Translations under genes and position numbers: made by a program | The notes under the pieces: generated by a model | The model's database searches: none | Seen by the model: the letters and a program-made list of their open reading frames with translations, nothing else | What the model was told of the DNA's origin: nothing | Assembly: GCA_024743015.1 (NCBI GenBank) | Contig: JANSXJ010000041.1 | Span: 1 to 16,648 of the forward strand | Length of the DNA: 16,648 nucleotides | Origin: Hyphomonas sp. | GTDB lineage: Bacteria > Pseudomonadota > Alphaproteobacteria > Caulobacterales > Hyphomonadaceae | Direction of reading: 5' to 3' | Shown: positions 1-7,747 of the stretch, piece after piece | Position numbering within the stretch: the first letter of the stretch is position 1 | Layout: every line of letters starts with the position of its first letter

Positions 1-562
1 GATAAGTCAGCGTCTCATCGTCAGTGAGCTTGCCGATCTCAGCGAGACAGGTGGAGAGGAGATCAAAGACCCTGTCTGCATGTTGCTGGAATGTCTCGAG
101 GCGATGCCGCCAGGTCGCGGCGTCTTCGGTTTCGGCCCGCTGGATCAGGGCCTTCTCGGCCCGGCCCGTGGCATCAGCAGGGGGTAGCCAGAGCAGTGTA
201 AGATAGTAGGAACTCTCGAACCTTGTACCGGCTTCTTCTGCCTGTAGCGCGCGTTCCTGATCGATCAGCCACGTCAGCGCATCGGGAAACTCAGCTTCCG
301 GATAGTCATGCACTTCATGGCGCTGTGCCTCGAAGAAGAGTGCCCAGCCGGAGCCGAAGCGGCGCAGCACATTATTGACCCGCGCCATGACGGAAACGAG
401 TTCTTCTTCCGTGGAGCTTTCGAGGTCAGGGCCTCTGTATCTGAACGTGGTCTGGAAGCTGCCATCCTTGTTGAGCACGACACCCGGCTTGGGCATGCAT
501 GCCCATGGGAGATAGTCCGCCAGCAGCGTGGGCGTGTCGGCATATTCTTTCAGATTCAGCAT
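1..562 (-). CDS. trbE: TrbE, conjugation ATPase (VirB4-like), N-terminal part only
   Basis: The frame starts at ATG 562-560 (MLNLKEYADTPTLLADYLPW) and is open to the window edge, giving 187 codons. TrbE is the VirB4-type ATPase that powers pilus assembly and substrate transport at the inner membrane of Trb type IV secretion systems. The visible part matches the N-terminal region of the family (GSGWALFFEAQRHEV, then YYLTLLWLPP); the Walker motifs lie beyond the window and cannot be checked. The start overlaps the trbD stop by 7 nt, as expected for translational coupling. It is the fourth gene of trbBCDE, and trbJ, trbL, trbF, trbG and trbI would be expected further left. The identification rests on the N-terminal motifs and strict gene order. 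Confidence 0.9.
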   Translation of the reverse strand, partial: MLNLKEYADTPTLLADYLPWACMPKPGVVLNKDGSFQTTFRYRGPDLESSTEEELVSVMARVNNVLRRFGSGWALFFEAQRHEVHDYPEAEFPDALTWLIDQERALQAEEAGTRFESSYYLTLLWLPPADATGRAEKALIQRAETEDAATWRHRLETFQQHADRVFDLLSTCLAEIGKLTDDETLTY

Positions 563-810
563 GTCAGATGCTCCTTGTGTCTGGTGGAGCGGCTCGCAAC
601 GGCCATGAAGTCCGGATCGCTCCGCGCCATGAAGACGGCAGCTGAGTGGCCGAGCACCCAGAGGAGGAGCCCCGGTATCCAGAGCCGCAGACCGAGCGCG
701 AGCGCGGCGGCCAGCGTACCGATGGCGATGGCTGCACTTCGCGGCGCGCCAGCCATCAGGATCGGCTCGGTCAGCGAGCGATGCAGGGGGATTTCATAGC
801 CGTCAGCCAT
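556..810 (-). CDS. trbD: TrbD, conjugal transfer membrane protein (VirB3-like)
   Basis: An 84-residue protein with the short polar N-terminus typical of VirB3/TrbD (ADGYEIPLHRSLTEPILMAG). Two adjacent hydrophobic segments follow (about residues 20-40 and 42-60), ending in a polar tail. VirB3-type proteins sit in the inner membrane and work with the VirB4/TrbE ATPase in pilus assembly. The ATG at 810-808 overlaps the trbC stop by one base (TAATG), and the 3' end overlaps the trbE start. Length and order between trbC and trbE fit the family well. Nothing looks damaged. Confidence 0.92.
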   Translation of the reverse strand: MADGYEIPLHRSLTEPILMAGAPRSAAIAIGTLAAALALGLRLWIPGLLLWVLGHSAAVFMARSDPDFMAVASRSTRHKEHLTC

Positions 811-1145
811 TAGATCAGCGCTCCGCCGCCGAAGCTGAAGAAGGTCAGAAAGAAGCTTGTCGCAGCGAACGCGATAGACAGGCCGAACACGATCTGGATC
901 AGCTTGCGCATGCCGCCTGACGTTTCACCGAACGCCAGCGTCAGACCCGTGAGGGTGATGACGATGACCGCCACAATCCGGGCGACCGGCCCTTCGATCG
1001 ATTGCAGGATCTGATCAAGCGGGCCTTCCCAGGGCATGCCCGAGCCAGCCGCATGAGCAGGACCGGCGATAAGCAGTCCGATGCCGATGGCGGCAGCGAC
1101 CTGAACCGTCCGGTTAACGGCGCGCAGTTGATTATAGAGGATCAT
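810..1145 (-). CDS. trbC: TrbC, conjugative pilin precursor (VirB2-like)
   Basis: A 111-residue protein with a long signal sequence: a basic start, a hydrophobic core at about 14-27, and a likely cleavage after the AHA near residue 32. Two hydrophobic helices follow, at about 53-71 and 84-103, with a short loop containing SGGMRK between them. This is the layout of VirB2/TrbC pilins, the major subunit of the conjugative pilus. In TrbC of IncP plasmids the mature pilin is cyclised; that cannot be judged here. The ATG at 1145-1143 overlaps the trbB stop (ATGA), so trbB and trbC are probably coupled. It is intact. Confidence 0.93.
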   Translation of the reverse strand: MILYNQLRAVNRTVQVAAAIGIGLLIAGPAHAAGSGMPWEGPLDQILQSIEGPVARIVAVIVITLTGLTLAFGETSGGMRKLIQIVFGLSIAFAATSFFLTFFSFGGGALI

Positions 1146-2137
1146 AAGGAGGTTCCTTCTGTGACAAGTGAAAGGCAGCGGGAGACAAGCGGGGCGGTGT
1201 TATAGCCCTCGCCATTGAAACCGGTGACACGCAGTGCCTCTTCGACACGGCGCTGACCGCCCGCTCGGCTCATGAAAACGACGACATCGATTGCTTCTGC
1301 GATGAGATCGAATGGCGCGCGGGGTGTTGCTTCGAGCGTCAGCTGTTCAAGGCGCTGAAGCGCGCCGTATACGGAATTTGCATGCAGCGTCGTGATCCCC
1401 CCGGGATGGCCGGTGTTCCAGGCCTTGAGCAGATCGAGCGCTTCTGGTCCGCGCACTTCGCCGACAATGATCCGGTCGGGCCGTAGCCGCAGGGTGGAGC
1501 GAACAAGGTCCTGCAAGCTCGTACTGCCGCGATGGGTTCTGAGCTGAACAACATTCCGCGCTGCGCATTTAAGCTCTCTTGTGTCTTCGAGAATGACGAT
1601 ACGATCATCGCCAAGACCGGGCTCTGCGAGCAGCGCATTGGTGAATGTCGTCTTGCCGGAGGAGGTTCCGCCCGCGATCAGAATGTTGGCATGGGTATGT
1701 ATGGAATCCTTCAACGCCTCGGCGAGCGCAGGCGCCAGCGCGCCCTGGTCGACATAGTCTGCAAGTTCAAAGGGCGTTGTCGCGGGTTTGCGGATCGAAA
1801 AGCATGGTGCCGTCGAGACAGGCGGGAGAAGCCCTTCAAACCGCTCGCCGCTGCCGGGGAGTTCGGCGGAGACGATTGGGGAGGCGCGGTTTGCAGCTTC
1901 TCCCACCCCGGAGGCGACCAGGAGAATAACGCGTTCCCGGTCGGAGGTGGAAAGGGTATGTTTTGAGACTGTGAGACCGATGCCGGCTTTTTCGATCCAG
2001 ACGGACCCGTCTGGGTTGGCCATGATTTCGATCGTGTCAGGGGCGTCGAGTGCCTCACGCACCACTGGGCAGAAGGCTGTGCGCAGCATGGCGCTGCGGC
2101 GGGCTTCTGTCTGCGTATGGTGCGTGGGTTGACCCAT
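1142..2137 (-). CDS. trbB: TrbB, conjugation ATPase (VirB11 family)
   Basis: A 331-residue secretion ATPase of the VirB11/GspE superfamily. Visible motifs are Walker [10 protein letters not shown] (156-164), the Asp box ILEDTRELK (182-190), Walker [10 protein letters not shown] (222-230) and the His box [12 protein letters not shown] (243-254). It is expected to form a hexamer on the cytoplasmic face of the type IV secretion channel. The start ATG at 2137-2135 is preceded by an AGGAG 9 nt upstream. It is the first gene of the trbBCDE operon. No traG or CopG-type gene lies directly upstream, where many Tn4371-like elements carry them; instead there is a divergent regulator. Length and motifs are complete. 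Confidence 0.96.
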   Translation of the reverse strand: MGQPTHHTQTEARRSAMLRTAFCPVVREALDAPDTIEIMANPDGSVWIEKAGIGLTVSKHTLSTSDRERVILLVASGVGEAANRASPIVSAELPGSGERFEGLLPPVSTAPCFSIRKPATTPFELADYVDQGALAPALAEALKDSIHTHANILIAGGTSSGKTTFTNALLAEPGLGDDRIVILEDTRELKCAARNVVQLRTHRGSTSLQDLVRSTLRLRPDRIIVGEVRGPEALDLLKAWNTGHPGGITTLHANSVYGALQRLEQLTLEATPRAPFDLIAEAIDVVVFMSRAGGQRRVEEALRVTGFNGEGYNTAPLVSRCLSLVTEGTSL

Positions 2138-2443
2138 CGTTCTGCGCTCCTGTCACTTGGGGTTGGTGTGACTGAAGCCTCGCAGGCAGATGGCATTTCC
2201 GGGAGTGTGAATGGCGACCAATGGGAGCAAGACCCGGCATAAGCTGGCTTATTCAGGCAAAGTCCAGCAATGGTTTGAGCCAGCGCAATTCGCGTCTCGG
2301 GAGAAACATGCGCTTGTGTGGTTCCTGTGGTTAATAATGCAACACGCTGATTTTAAATGTGTTAATATTCAAATCTATTCTGTTAACATCTTTGAGTTTG
2401 GCCTCATTCTTGCCTGAAATTCCCCAATCACGGGAGGCGCAGA
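2138..2443. promoter_or_regulatory. Divergent promoter region between trbB and the DUF2285 regulator
   Basis: A 306-nt gap between two divergently transcribed genes. The half next to the regulator (about 2320-2420) is clearly AT-rich compared with the flanks and contains three GTTAAY repeats, listed separately. I see no gene here: the only open frame (2211-2417) has no family features and poor codon character. The gap should hold the promoters for both the trb operon and the regulator, but I cannot place -35/-10 boxes with confidence. The regulator has a clear Shine-Dalgarno, GGGAGG at 2432-2437. Confidence 0.6.
2330..2390. repeat. Three phased GTTAAY repeats, candidate operator
   Basis: GTTAATAAT at 2330, GTTAATATT at 2361 and GTTAACATC at 2382 share the core GTTAAYAWY in the same orientation. 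Start-to-start distances are 31 and 21 nt, close to three and two turns of B-DNA, so the copies would face the same side of the helix. AACAC (2341-2345) and GTGTT (2359-2363) also form an inverted pair across the first spacer. The position in a divergent gap suggests a binding site for a regulator of trbB or of the DUF2285 gene; this is inference. Confidence 0.4.
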
Positions 2444-3292
2444 ATGAAGACGTATGCACTGAAAACAGATGAGACGCTGAAAAAATACAACTATCTCTGG
2501 CGCATGTCGCGAGACCGCTGGGCCTGGGAATACCTACGGCGAAACAAGGATTTTCGCAAAGACGCAGCGCTCCATTCTGCTGATGATATCTCGGAGATGA
2601 CCGCGCCATGCCGTAATGCCAATATCCGCCTATTGCGATCACGCGTACCGCAAAAACTGGCCGCCCGTTGGGGCTTGGTCTTCATGCCTGATCCGTCTTT
2701 GAACGGGATAGATGCTGATGCGGTTTGGCTAAAAACAGCATTTCCTGACCAGGTCGAAGTGAACTGCACGCCGCGTGCAGAAGGCCAGACGTGCGATATC
2801 TGGGACCGTACGGTTCCGCACACCAAAATTACGCACGTAACGGACAGGGCTCAGCGAGAGTTTCTTCTCCTGCGCGGCAATGGCTGTGTCGCTCAAGTTC
2901 GTTGCACGGGCCAGACACTGCTCAGCCTCGAACCCATTCGCATGAAACTTCAGATTTCTGACATGGAGACCTATGAGCAGAAGCTGAAGGCCCAGAAGGA
3001 AGGTATGCGCATTTTCGGCAATGATCCGGAAGCTGAAACGCCCCAGTGGAGAAAGAAAACTCAGATCCTAAGAGACGGACTGATTGCGCTGGATTGTCTT
3101 GAGCTTGGTATGACCCATCGAGAAATTGCGGTTGTCCTCTATGGCAAAACGATCGTGGATGCCGAATGGGGTGTCACATCCATGAAGAGCACCACACGCT
3201 ATCTTATAAACAAGGCCAAAGCGTTGCGCGACGGCGGTTACCTCGTTGAACTGCTCGGGTCTCAACTGAGACCTGACCGACTTGCGGCGTGA
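2444..3292 (+). CDS. DUF6499-DUF2285 transcriptional regulator, FseA-like fused form
   Basis: A 282-residue protein. The N-terminal part carries WRMSRDRWAWEYLRRN (about residues 19-34), the signature of the DUF6499-type domain. The C-terminal part (about 200-280: ILRDGLIALDCLELGMTHRE, then AEWGVTSMKSTTRYLINKAK) matches the DUF2285/RovC-type DNA-binding domain. In ICEMlSym of Mesorhizobium the same two domains are encoded by two overlapping genes joined by ribosomal frameshifting to make FseA, which activates the excisionase gene. Here they are in one uninterrupted frame, so no frameshift is needed. GGGAGG 6 nt upstream supports ATG 2444. The gene is divergent from trb. A role in control of excision or transfer is inferred from the family. 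Confidence 0.8.
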   Translation: MKTYALKTDETLKKYNYLWRMSRDRWAWEYLRRNKDFRKDAALHSADDISEMTAPCRNANIRLLRSRVPQKLAARWGLVFMPDPSLNGIDADAVWLKTAFPDQVEVNCTPRAEGQTCDIWDRTVPHTKITHVTDRAQREFLLLRGNGCVAQVRCTGQTLLSLEPIRMKLQISDMETYEQKLKAQKEGMRIFGNDPEAETPQWRKKTQILRDGLIALDCLELGMTHREIAVVLYGKTIVDAEWGVTSMKSTTRYLINKAKALRDGGYLVELLGSQLRPDRLAA

Positions 3293-3395
3293 TTTCTGAA
3301 TCTTCCTAATACCGGACATAACGAACCCCCAGTTTGATTCCATTGGCAGACATCACTGGATGGTTTGGATGAACTCGGTTCAGAGGCCGAAATGT

Positions 3396-3893
3396 CTAGT
3401 TGCGTTCAACTGGTGTCAGTCGACGAACCCGCCGCCCATTGACTAGGGCGATATAAAGATCGGCGACATTTTCGCTCGTTCCGACTATCACCATCAGGAA
3501 ATTACGCAGTTCCGATTTTGACGTACGAAATAGCTTCTTGGCGCTGACCACATCAATGCTTGATGGGGTGGGCTTGAATTCTGGATGACTATGCCAGTCG
3601 CCAAGATAGTGAAGGCCGGCAGTAAAGGCTTGATCGATTTCCGCCTGTTCTGTGGCTTGCAGCCTTGAAAATCGGAATCGTGAACGAACATCGTCCCGGC
3701 TTGGAGTAGTAACGGTGATGATGTGAACAGCATCACCGGTGAACGCTCCAAATAACTGTCCGCCTGATTCAGGTTGAGATGGATTGAGCTGGCGTTCTGA
3801 GTAGAGCGTTTCGAGCGCTCTCGCGTCAAAGATCAGTCGCTTAGATGTCCGACCAAGCGCGCGCGACGGTAATCGATGTATCAGTGGCGTCAT
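3396..3893 (-). CDS. cap3: CBASS JAB/MPN isopeptidase (Cap3-like)
   Basis: A 165-residue JAB1/MPN/Mov34 metalloprotease with the full JAMM set: Glu42 in ESGGQLFG, then HSHPEFKPTPSSID, giving His101, His103, Ser111 and Asp114 as zinc ligands and catalytic residues. In type II CBASS, Cap3 cleaves the bond that Cap2 makes between the cyclase C-terminus and its targets, and so limits the system. I chose ATG 3893-3891 because it overlaps the cap2 stop as ATGA, the pattern used throughout this operon. An upstream start at 3935 would add 14 residues and overlap cap2 by 46 nt. It is the last gene of the cyclase-cap2-cap3 operon. Confidence 0.92.
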   Translation of the reverse strand: MTPLIHRLPSRALGRTSKRLIFDARALETLYSERQLNPSQPESGGQLFGAFTGDAVHIITVTTPSRDDVRSRFRFSRLQATEQAEIDQAFTAGLHYLGDWHSHPEFKPTPSSIDVVSAKKLFRTSKSELRNFLMVIVGTSENVADLYIALVNGRRVRRLTPVERN

Positions 3894-5665
3894 GCGTGCG
3901 AACTGCAAAGCGGGCACTCTGGACCAAGCGTCCACGGGCGGGAAACACGGGCACCATGAAGTCCAGTATCGAACTCGGATTTAAACGCGGCGGAGCGCTC
4001 AGCGGCTCCTGCAGCTAGGTCTTCATCGCTGGCAACCCAGATGCTGTGGCGTGCGCCAGCAGGTGTCGCTGTAAGATTCTTTAAGGCTTCAGAGGCGCAA
4101 AAGCCGCTGGTGAATGCGAGTTGGGCCGCCCCATACGGCGTGAAGGCACCCCCGCAAGCTGGTATTTGACGCCACACCGCAGATTCGTCCTGTAACGTCG
4201 CTTCTAGCAAAGGCTTTCCAAGGTGATTAAACCCGCAGCGCAGACAGGGACCGTTTGGGAGTGTCAAAACGCTATGCGCTGCAAGCGCTTGAGGTTCGTG
4301 CCAGATGGTTTGCAGCGGGATTTCCCAACTTCGGCCCGCGTCCGCAATCAAACTCATAGAGGCCCATTCGCCCGTAGCCGAGATAACAAGATCGGCGGAA
4401 TCCAAGCCCGGCAATTTTTCAATGACGCCGATATCGACATGAGCGTCATGGTCGTCGACACCGCGCATATGGGGGAATCGTTTGGTCAAATGCTTGGCAA
4501 GCGCCTTGGCCTTGTTTTGGTCGACATGATTGGCGCCAAGAGGGTGACGAGAAGTATTGGTTCGATCCAAGTACTGCCCATCATAAAGCGTGAAGTGGCC
4601 TAGACCGGCTTGCGCCAACAGGACGGCCACGCTCGCGCCCAACGCCCCACATCCGATGATGAGCGCAGACGCACTTCCTAATTGCTCGATATCTCTATTA
4701 TGATCGCGTCCATGCACCCAGGCCGGGTCGACGCGATCGACAATCGCTTTTTTGGCTTGGCGTGCTGGCGATGTGGCATATCGCTTCGAATGAGCGGTTG
4801 GAATGCGCCCCGGCCTGAATCCCTTTTGCAGTTTTTTCTGATCGGGTCGTTCGAGATAAACTGCGCCAAAACACGCGCCCGTTTCAACTGGCGCGCCGAT
4901 GAGCAGGTCAGCGGTTTGAGAGACATCGAGTAACGGGCCATAATCGCGTTCGCTACCAGCGCTCTGGCGGATCAGGGCTTCAACATCGCTTGCATTTGCG
5001 GGATAAGCGTCCGGGACTAGCGGTTCATCAAGCCAGACCAAGACCGCATCATCAAATTTCCAGCCTTCGTCGGGGGACGGCCCGTTTGCATTATCGAGCC
5101 AACTACAAAGCACTTCGTCAGTCTCGCCAAAGACCCTCACAAGCGATGTCTTGCTTTGACCGCGCCAGACGCGAATGCGGCGGGTCGGCCCGTGGGGGCG
5201 AACGAGGCTTCGATAGATTGGTGCGTTCTTATCAGTAGCGAGACTCCAATAGGACTGGAACTCTGCTCTGAACGCTGCATCATGGTTTTCTAATTTGTTG
5301 CGCGCAACCAAAACGCGCGCTTCTTCGATGAGATGCGCAGCGACCTGGTTCGGACTGAGGGCGTCAATGTTCGTCTCTGCTGGATAGACACAAAGAAGAC
5401 CAAGACGTTCAACGTGCGGCCAGACGAGAAGAAAAGTTTCATCGCCCAGTGCAATGCGCGGTGCTTGATAAGGAAAGGCGCGGTCCAGCAGCAAGCGCAA
5501 TGGAGGTTTGCCTGGAAGGTGCCATCCATAATCGACACCGTGGCGATGATAAAGTTTTAGATCGGCCTTGCTGAGCGCTTTGGCACCATATTCACTGATG
5601 AGAAAAGTGCCAAGAGTATTGGCGAGTTCGGTCCTGACCGCAGAAAATCCTTTTTGCACTGTCAT
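3890..5665 (-). CDS. cap2: CBASS E2-E1 fusion, cyclase-conjugating enzyme (Cap2-like)
   Basis: A 591-residue fusion. The N-terminal E2/UBC-like domain (about 1-140) has the likely transfer cysteine Cys92 in GLLCVYPAETN. A linker domain follows, then a ThiF/E1 adenylation domain from about 320: nucleotide-binding GCGALG (338-343), acidic YDGQYLD (361-367) and RTNTSRH (368-374). Cys504 in IPACGGAF is a good candidate for the E1 cysteine. CLRC (474-477) and CPLC (584-587) look like a zinc knuckle pair. Cap2 activates the C-terminus of the CD-NTase and joins it to target amines, which primes cyclase activity. Its start overlaps the cyclase stop (ATGA) and its stop overlaps cap3. All expected active-site residues are present. 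Confidence 0.94.
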   Translation of the reverse strand: MTVQKGFSAVRTELANTLGTFLISEYGAKALSKADLKLYHRHGVDYGWHLPGKPPLRLLLDRAFPYQAPRIALGDETFLLVWPHVERLGLLCVYPAETNIDALSPNQVAAHLIEEARVLVARNKLENHDAAFRAEFQSYWSLATDKNAPIYRSLVRPHGPTRRIRVWRGQSKTSLVRVFGETDEVLCSWLDNANGPSPDEGWKFDDAVLVWLDEPLVPDAYPANASDVEALIRQSAGSERDYGPLLDVSQTADLLIGAPVETGACFGAVYLERPDQKKLQKGFRPGRIPTAHSKRYATSPARQAKKAIVDRVDPAWVHGRDHNRDIEQLGSASALIIGCGALGASVAVLLAQAGLGHFTLYDGQYLDRTNTSRHPLGANHVDQNKAKALAKHLTKRFPHMRGVDDHDAHVDIGVIEKLPGLDSADLVISATGEWASMSLIADAGRSWEIPLQTIWHEPQALAAHSVLTLPNGPCLRCGFNHLGKPLLEATLQDESAVWRQIPACGGAFTPYGAAQLAFTSGFCASEALKNLTATPAGARHSIWVASDEDLAAGAAERSAAFKSEFDTGLHGARVSRPWTLGPECPLCSSHA

Positions 5666-6780
5666 GCATTAGTGCGGCCACCGCCCTTAGAGACCGCTTC
5701 CTTCGGTTCCCACCTTGATTTTTCGCGCGCTGCCGAAAGTGCGGCGACGCCTGCTGCTAGTCCTGCAGCGACGGCAAGGCCAGTCGCGAGCCCATCATTA
5801 GACTTGGCAGCATTCGCGTTAGCCGTTGATTTTCGATTTTTGAAATATGTGTTCCCATAGAGATCGGACCATGCGTCAAGTGCATCGTCTTCGCTTTTTG
5901 CTGAAGCAATTGCATTGAGGTGTGTCGTCAAATCATTGAGGCGCTGAAGAAGATAGTTTGCCCGAGCATCCTCGCCGCCAGCAACTTCATCGTAAGGCGG
6001 CACCGGGCTATTGATGACCAAATTCCATTGAAGGCGATTTCGCATAGCGAGTAAGGTTGCATAAAGGGCGTAATCATCGCGCCCCTCACTCGCCACGAAA
6101 CATTCTGCCGCAAGAATGGTAGTGCCATATCCAGACAGGATGCGTTGGCGCCAACTTTTGCGGCTATTGGTCAGCTTTTTAATATCGCGAACGATCCGGC
6201 GAAACTGTCGGCCGTTTTCGGTGTCCGGGCTGAGATTCTGGTTGGTCTCGTCAAACCAAGTTGATACGTCGCGCGCATCGGAGCGAACCCATTCCGCTCC
6301 GGCGAGTTCGACGTATTCTGCCTCGCCTCCGAACGCATCGGTCTGTGTGACTATCCTGTACACTGGCACGTCAACGTTATAGCCCGCGGCGTAAAGCACC
6401 CGAATACAATTCGTGTGCAATTCAGGCGGCGTCGCAAACGATCCATCATTGAGGGCATCATAGACCATTTTGCGCGCTTGAAGAGAGCTCACTTCTCCGC
6501 CACTTGGTCCAATCAAGGCTGCCTGGCGAAAGTAAACCCCGTCATCAATATCATAGTCTTTGTCTGGATATTTCACCATGGTCTTGTCAGCGTACGAGCC
6601 CTGGCTCGCGAAAAAGGCGGGTGCCGGTTTGTCTTCGGCTTTCAGTCTGTTTTTGATCCGAGAGCGGTTGGCGTCGCGGCGGTCGCGCATTTCATCTCGC
6701 TCGACTTGCGGCAGTGTGATCTCGTCGTTGTGGTAGGCGACAATATGTTTATGGCAATCGATCATGATGATACTCGGCAT
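5662..6780 (-). CDS. CBASS cyclic nucleotide synthase (DncV-like CD-NTase) with hydrophobic C-terminal tail
   Basis: A 372-residue CD-NTase. SQGSYADKT gives the GS motif (Gly61, Ser62), YDIDDGVYF supplies metal-binding Asp77 and Asp79, and NVDVPVYRI supplies Asp137. The spacing is close to that of Vibrio DncV. It should make a cyclic di- or trinucleotide on phage infection; the product cannot be read from sequence. Unusual is the C-terminus: residues about 330-351 form a Gly/Ala/Leu/Val stretch with two GxxxG pairs (330/334 and 340/344), then a basic tail ending KGGGRTNA. ATG 6780 is preferred over a TTG at 6813; ATG 6765 is an alternative with a weak CGAG upstream. It is the first gene of the operon. 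Confidence 0.93.
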   Translation of the reverse strand: MPSIIMIDCHKHIVAYHNDEITLPQVERDEMRDRRDANRSRIKNRLKAEDKPAPAFFASQGSYADKTMVKYPDKDYDIDDGVYFRQAALIGPSGGEVSSLQARKMVYDALNDGSFATPPELHTNCIRVLYAAGYNVDVPVYRIVTQTDAFGGEAEYVELAGAEWVRSDARDVSTWFDETNQNLSPDTENGRQFRRIVRDIKKLTNSRKSWRQRILSGYGTTILAAECFVASEGRDDYALYATLLAMRNRLQWNLVINSPVPPYDEVAGGEDARANYLLQRLNDLTTHLNAIASAKSEDDALDAWSDLYGNTYFKNRKSTANANAAKSNDGLATGLAVAAGLAAGVAALSAAREKSRWEPKEAVSKGGGRTNA

Positions 6781-6913
6781 ATAAAAATTTCGGCCGACAT
6801 TCACGGCCCACAAAACACATGATATAGTGTCAGTTCTATATACGTTCTCGGCACATATAGTGCAAGAGCCAAGGCGGAACGAAGCTCCACCTGGAACTCA
6901 TAAGGTGATTCTG
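6781..6913. promoter_or_regulatory. Divergent CBASS promoter region with duplicated ATATAGTG
   Basis: A 133-nt gap between the cyclase operon (minus) and the effector (plus), AT-rich in its middle. ATATAGTG occurs twice in direct orientation, at 6822-6829 and 6855-6862, 33 nt apart. TATATA at 6837-6842 lies between them and could be part of a -10 box for the plus strand. The effector Shine-Dalgarno AAGGTG is at 6902-6907. The gap must hold both CBASS promoters; exact boxes are not claimed. Confidence 0.5.
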
Positions 6914-7747
6914 ATGCTAGGTATCGACCAAAAGCTGACCCATTTGATAGGTTTCTCGCGCGTAGCTTTCGACACCGCTCAGGCGTCTCAATCCTGGGCC
7001 TCAAAACTGCAATGGTCGTTGGCAGTTATCGCAGCGATTGCAGTTTTCTTGCCGGGTGAAACCTGGGCTATGATTATGGCAGGACTGTCCTTTATGGGCG
7101 CGCTCATCGTTACCGGTCTTGGTTTGCGTCAACGAAAATTCCGACGGTACGGTGAGCGGGTGCGTAGGGCTACTCTGCTTGCAAAAGGCCTGGGACATGA
7201 ATTATCCGCACATGAGTATCGCTGCATTGAAACCGGATTCGAAGGCGACGCGGAGCGTGTGGCTGATAAGGCTGACTCCAATTACTATGCGAGCAGGTTA
7301 CCGCCTGGCGAAGATCGGCTGATCGAAAATCTATATGAAAGTGCATTCTGGTCTAAAGATCTTTATCGCCATAGCTCAAAGCGCGCCTGGATAAAGTTTG
7401 GAGCAATGATGGTCGCAGTGATCATGATCATGATCATGACAATGCCGTTTCTAGAAGGTGATATGGAAATCGTGATTTCCCGCGTCGTTTTGGTGATCAT
7501 GACGCTTTTGGTGTCACGCGAAGTGCTTGGGGATGCGATGGACTATGCTGCCGCCCAGCACGAACTAGAGCTCATCTTAGAGCGTTTGGAAACGCTGAAG
7601 GACAAAGCAGATAAAACCGCCGATCTCATGCTGATTCTCGGCGACTACAATGCATCAGTTCAGTCCGCCCCAATGCCGCAGTCGGGTGTGTACGAAGCGC
7701 GACGCGCCTCGATCGCTAAAGCCTGGGATGCATATAAAGCATGCTAA
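6914..7747 (+). CDS. CBASS membrane effector, four-helix (S-4TM-like) protein
   Basis: A 277-residue membrane protein with two helix pairs: about 32-48 and 51-71, then 160-180 and 185-203. A soluble domain of about 90 residues lies between them (YYASRLPPGEDRL, then ENLYESAFWSKDL). A C-terminal cytoplasmic part is rich in charged helix (about 206-240) and ends with SAPMPQSGVYEARRASIAKAW. The layout and the soluble-domain sequence resemble the SMODS-associated 4TM effectors, proposed to open pores in the inner membrane on binding the cyclic nucleotide. I chose ATG 6914 because AAGGTG sits 6 nt upstream; a GTG at 6827 would add 29 residues without membrane or domain character. It is divergent from the cyclase operon, whereas CBASS effectors are more often in the same operon. 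Confidence 0.82.
   Translation: MLGIDQKLTHLIGFSRVAFDTAQASQSWASKLQWSLAVIAAIAVFLPGETWAMIMAGLSFMGALIVTGLGLRQRKFRRYGERVRRATLLAKGLGHELSAHEYRCIETGFEGDAERVADKADSNYYASRLPPGEDRLIENLYESAFWSKDLYRHSSKRAWIKFGAMMVAVIMIMIMTMPFLEGDMEIVISRVVLVIMTLLVSREVLGDAMDYAAAQHELELILERLETLKDKADKTADLMLILGDYNASVQSAPMPQSGVYEARRASIAKAWDAYKAC

Noticed and set aside
1532..1966. Plus-strand frames opposite trbB
   Set aside because: They lie entirely within the VirB11-family ATPase gene on the other strand and show no family motifs.
2211..2417. 68-codon frame in the trbB/DUF2285 gap
   Set aside because: It has no ribosome site or domain, and runs across the AT-rich candidate operator region.
3293..3395. Possible terminator TGAAC/GTTCA (3370-3382) or cargo junction after the CBASS operon
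   Set aside because: The stem is only 5 bp with no T-run, and I found no matching direct repeat at the other end of the CBASS locus to call a junction.
6781..6913. Longer starts for the cyclase (TTG 6813) and the effector (GTG 6827)
   Set aside because: With these starts the two divergent frames would leave almost no promoter. The effector has a good AAGGTG site before ATG 6914, and the extra residues have no domain character.
7421..7438. Tandem ATCATG hexamers in the effector gene
   Set aside because: Three copies in frame encode part of a membrane helix (alternating Ile and Met). Unit length is a multiple of three, so slippage would not switch the gene off; low complexity is a better explanation.
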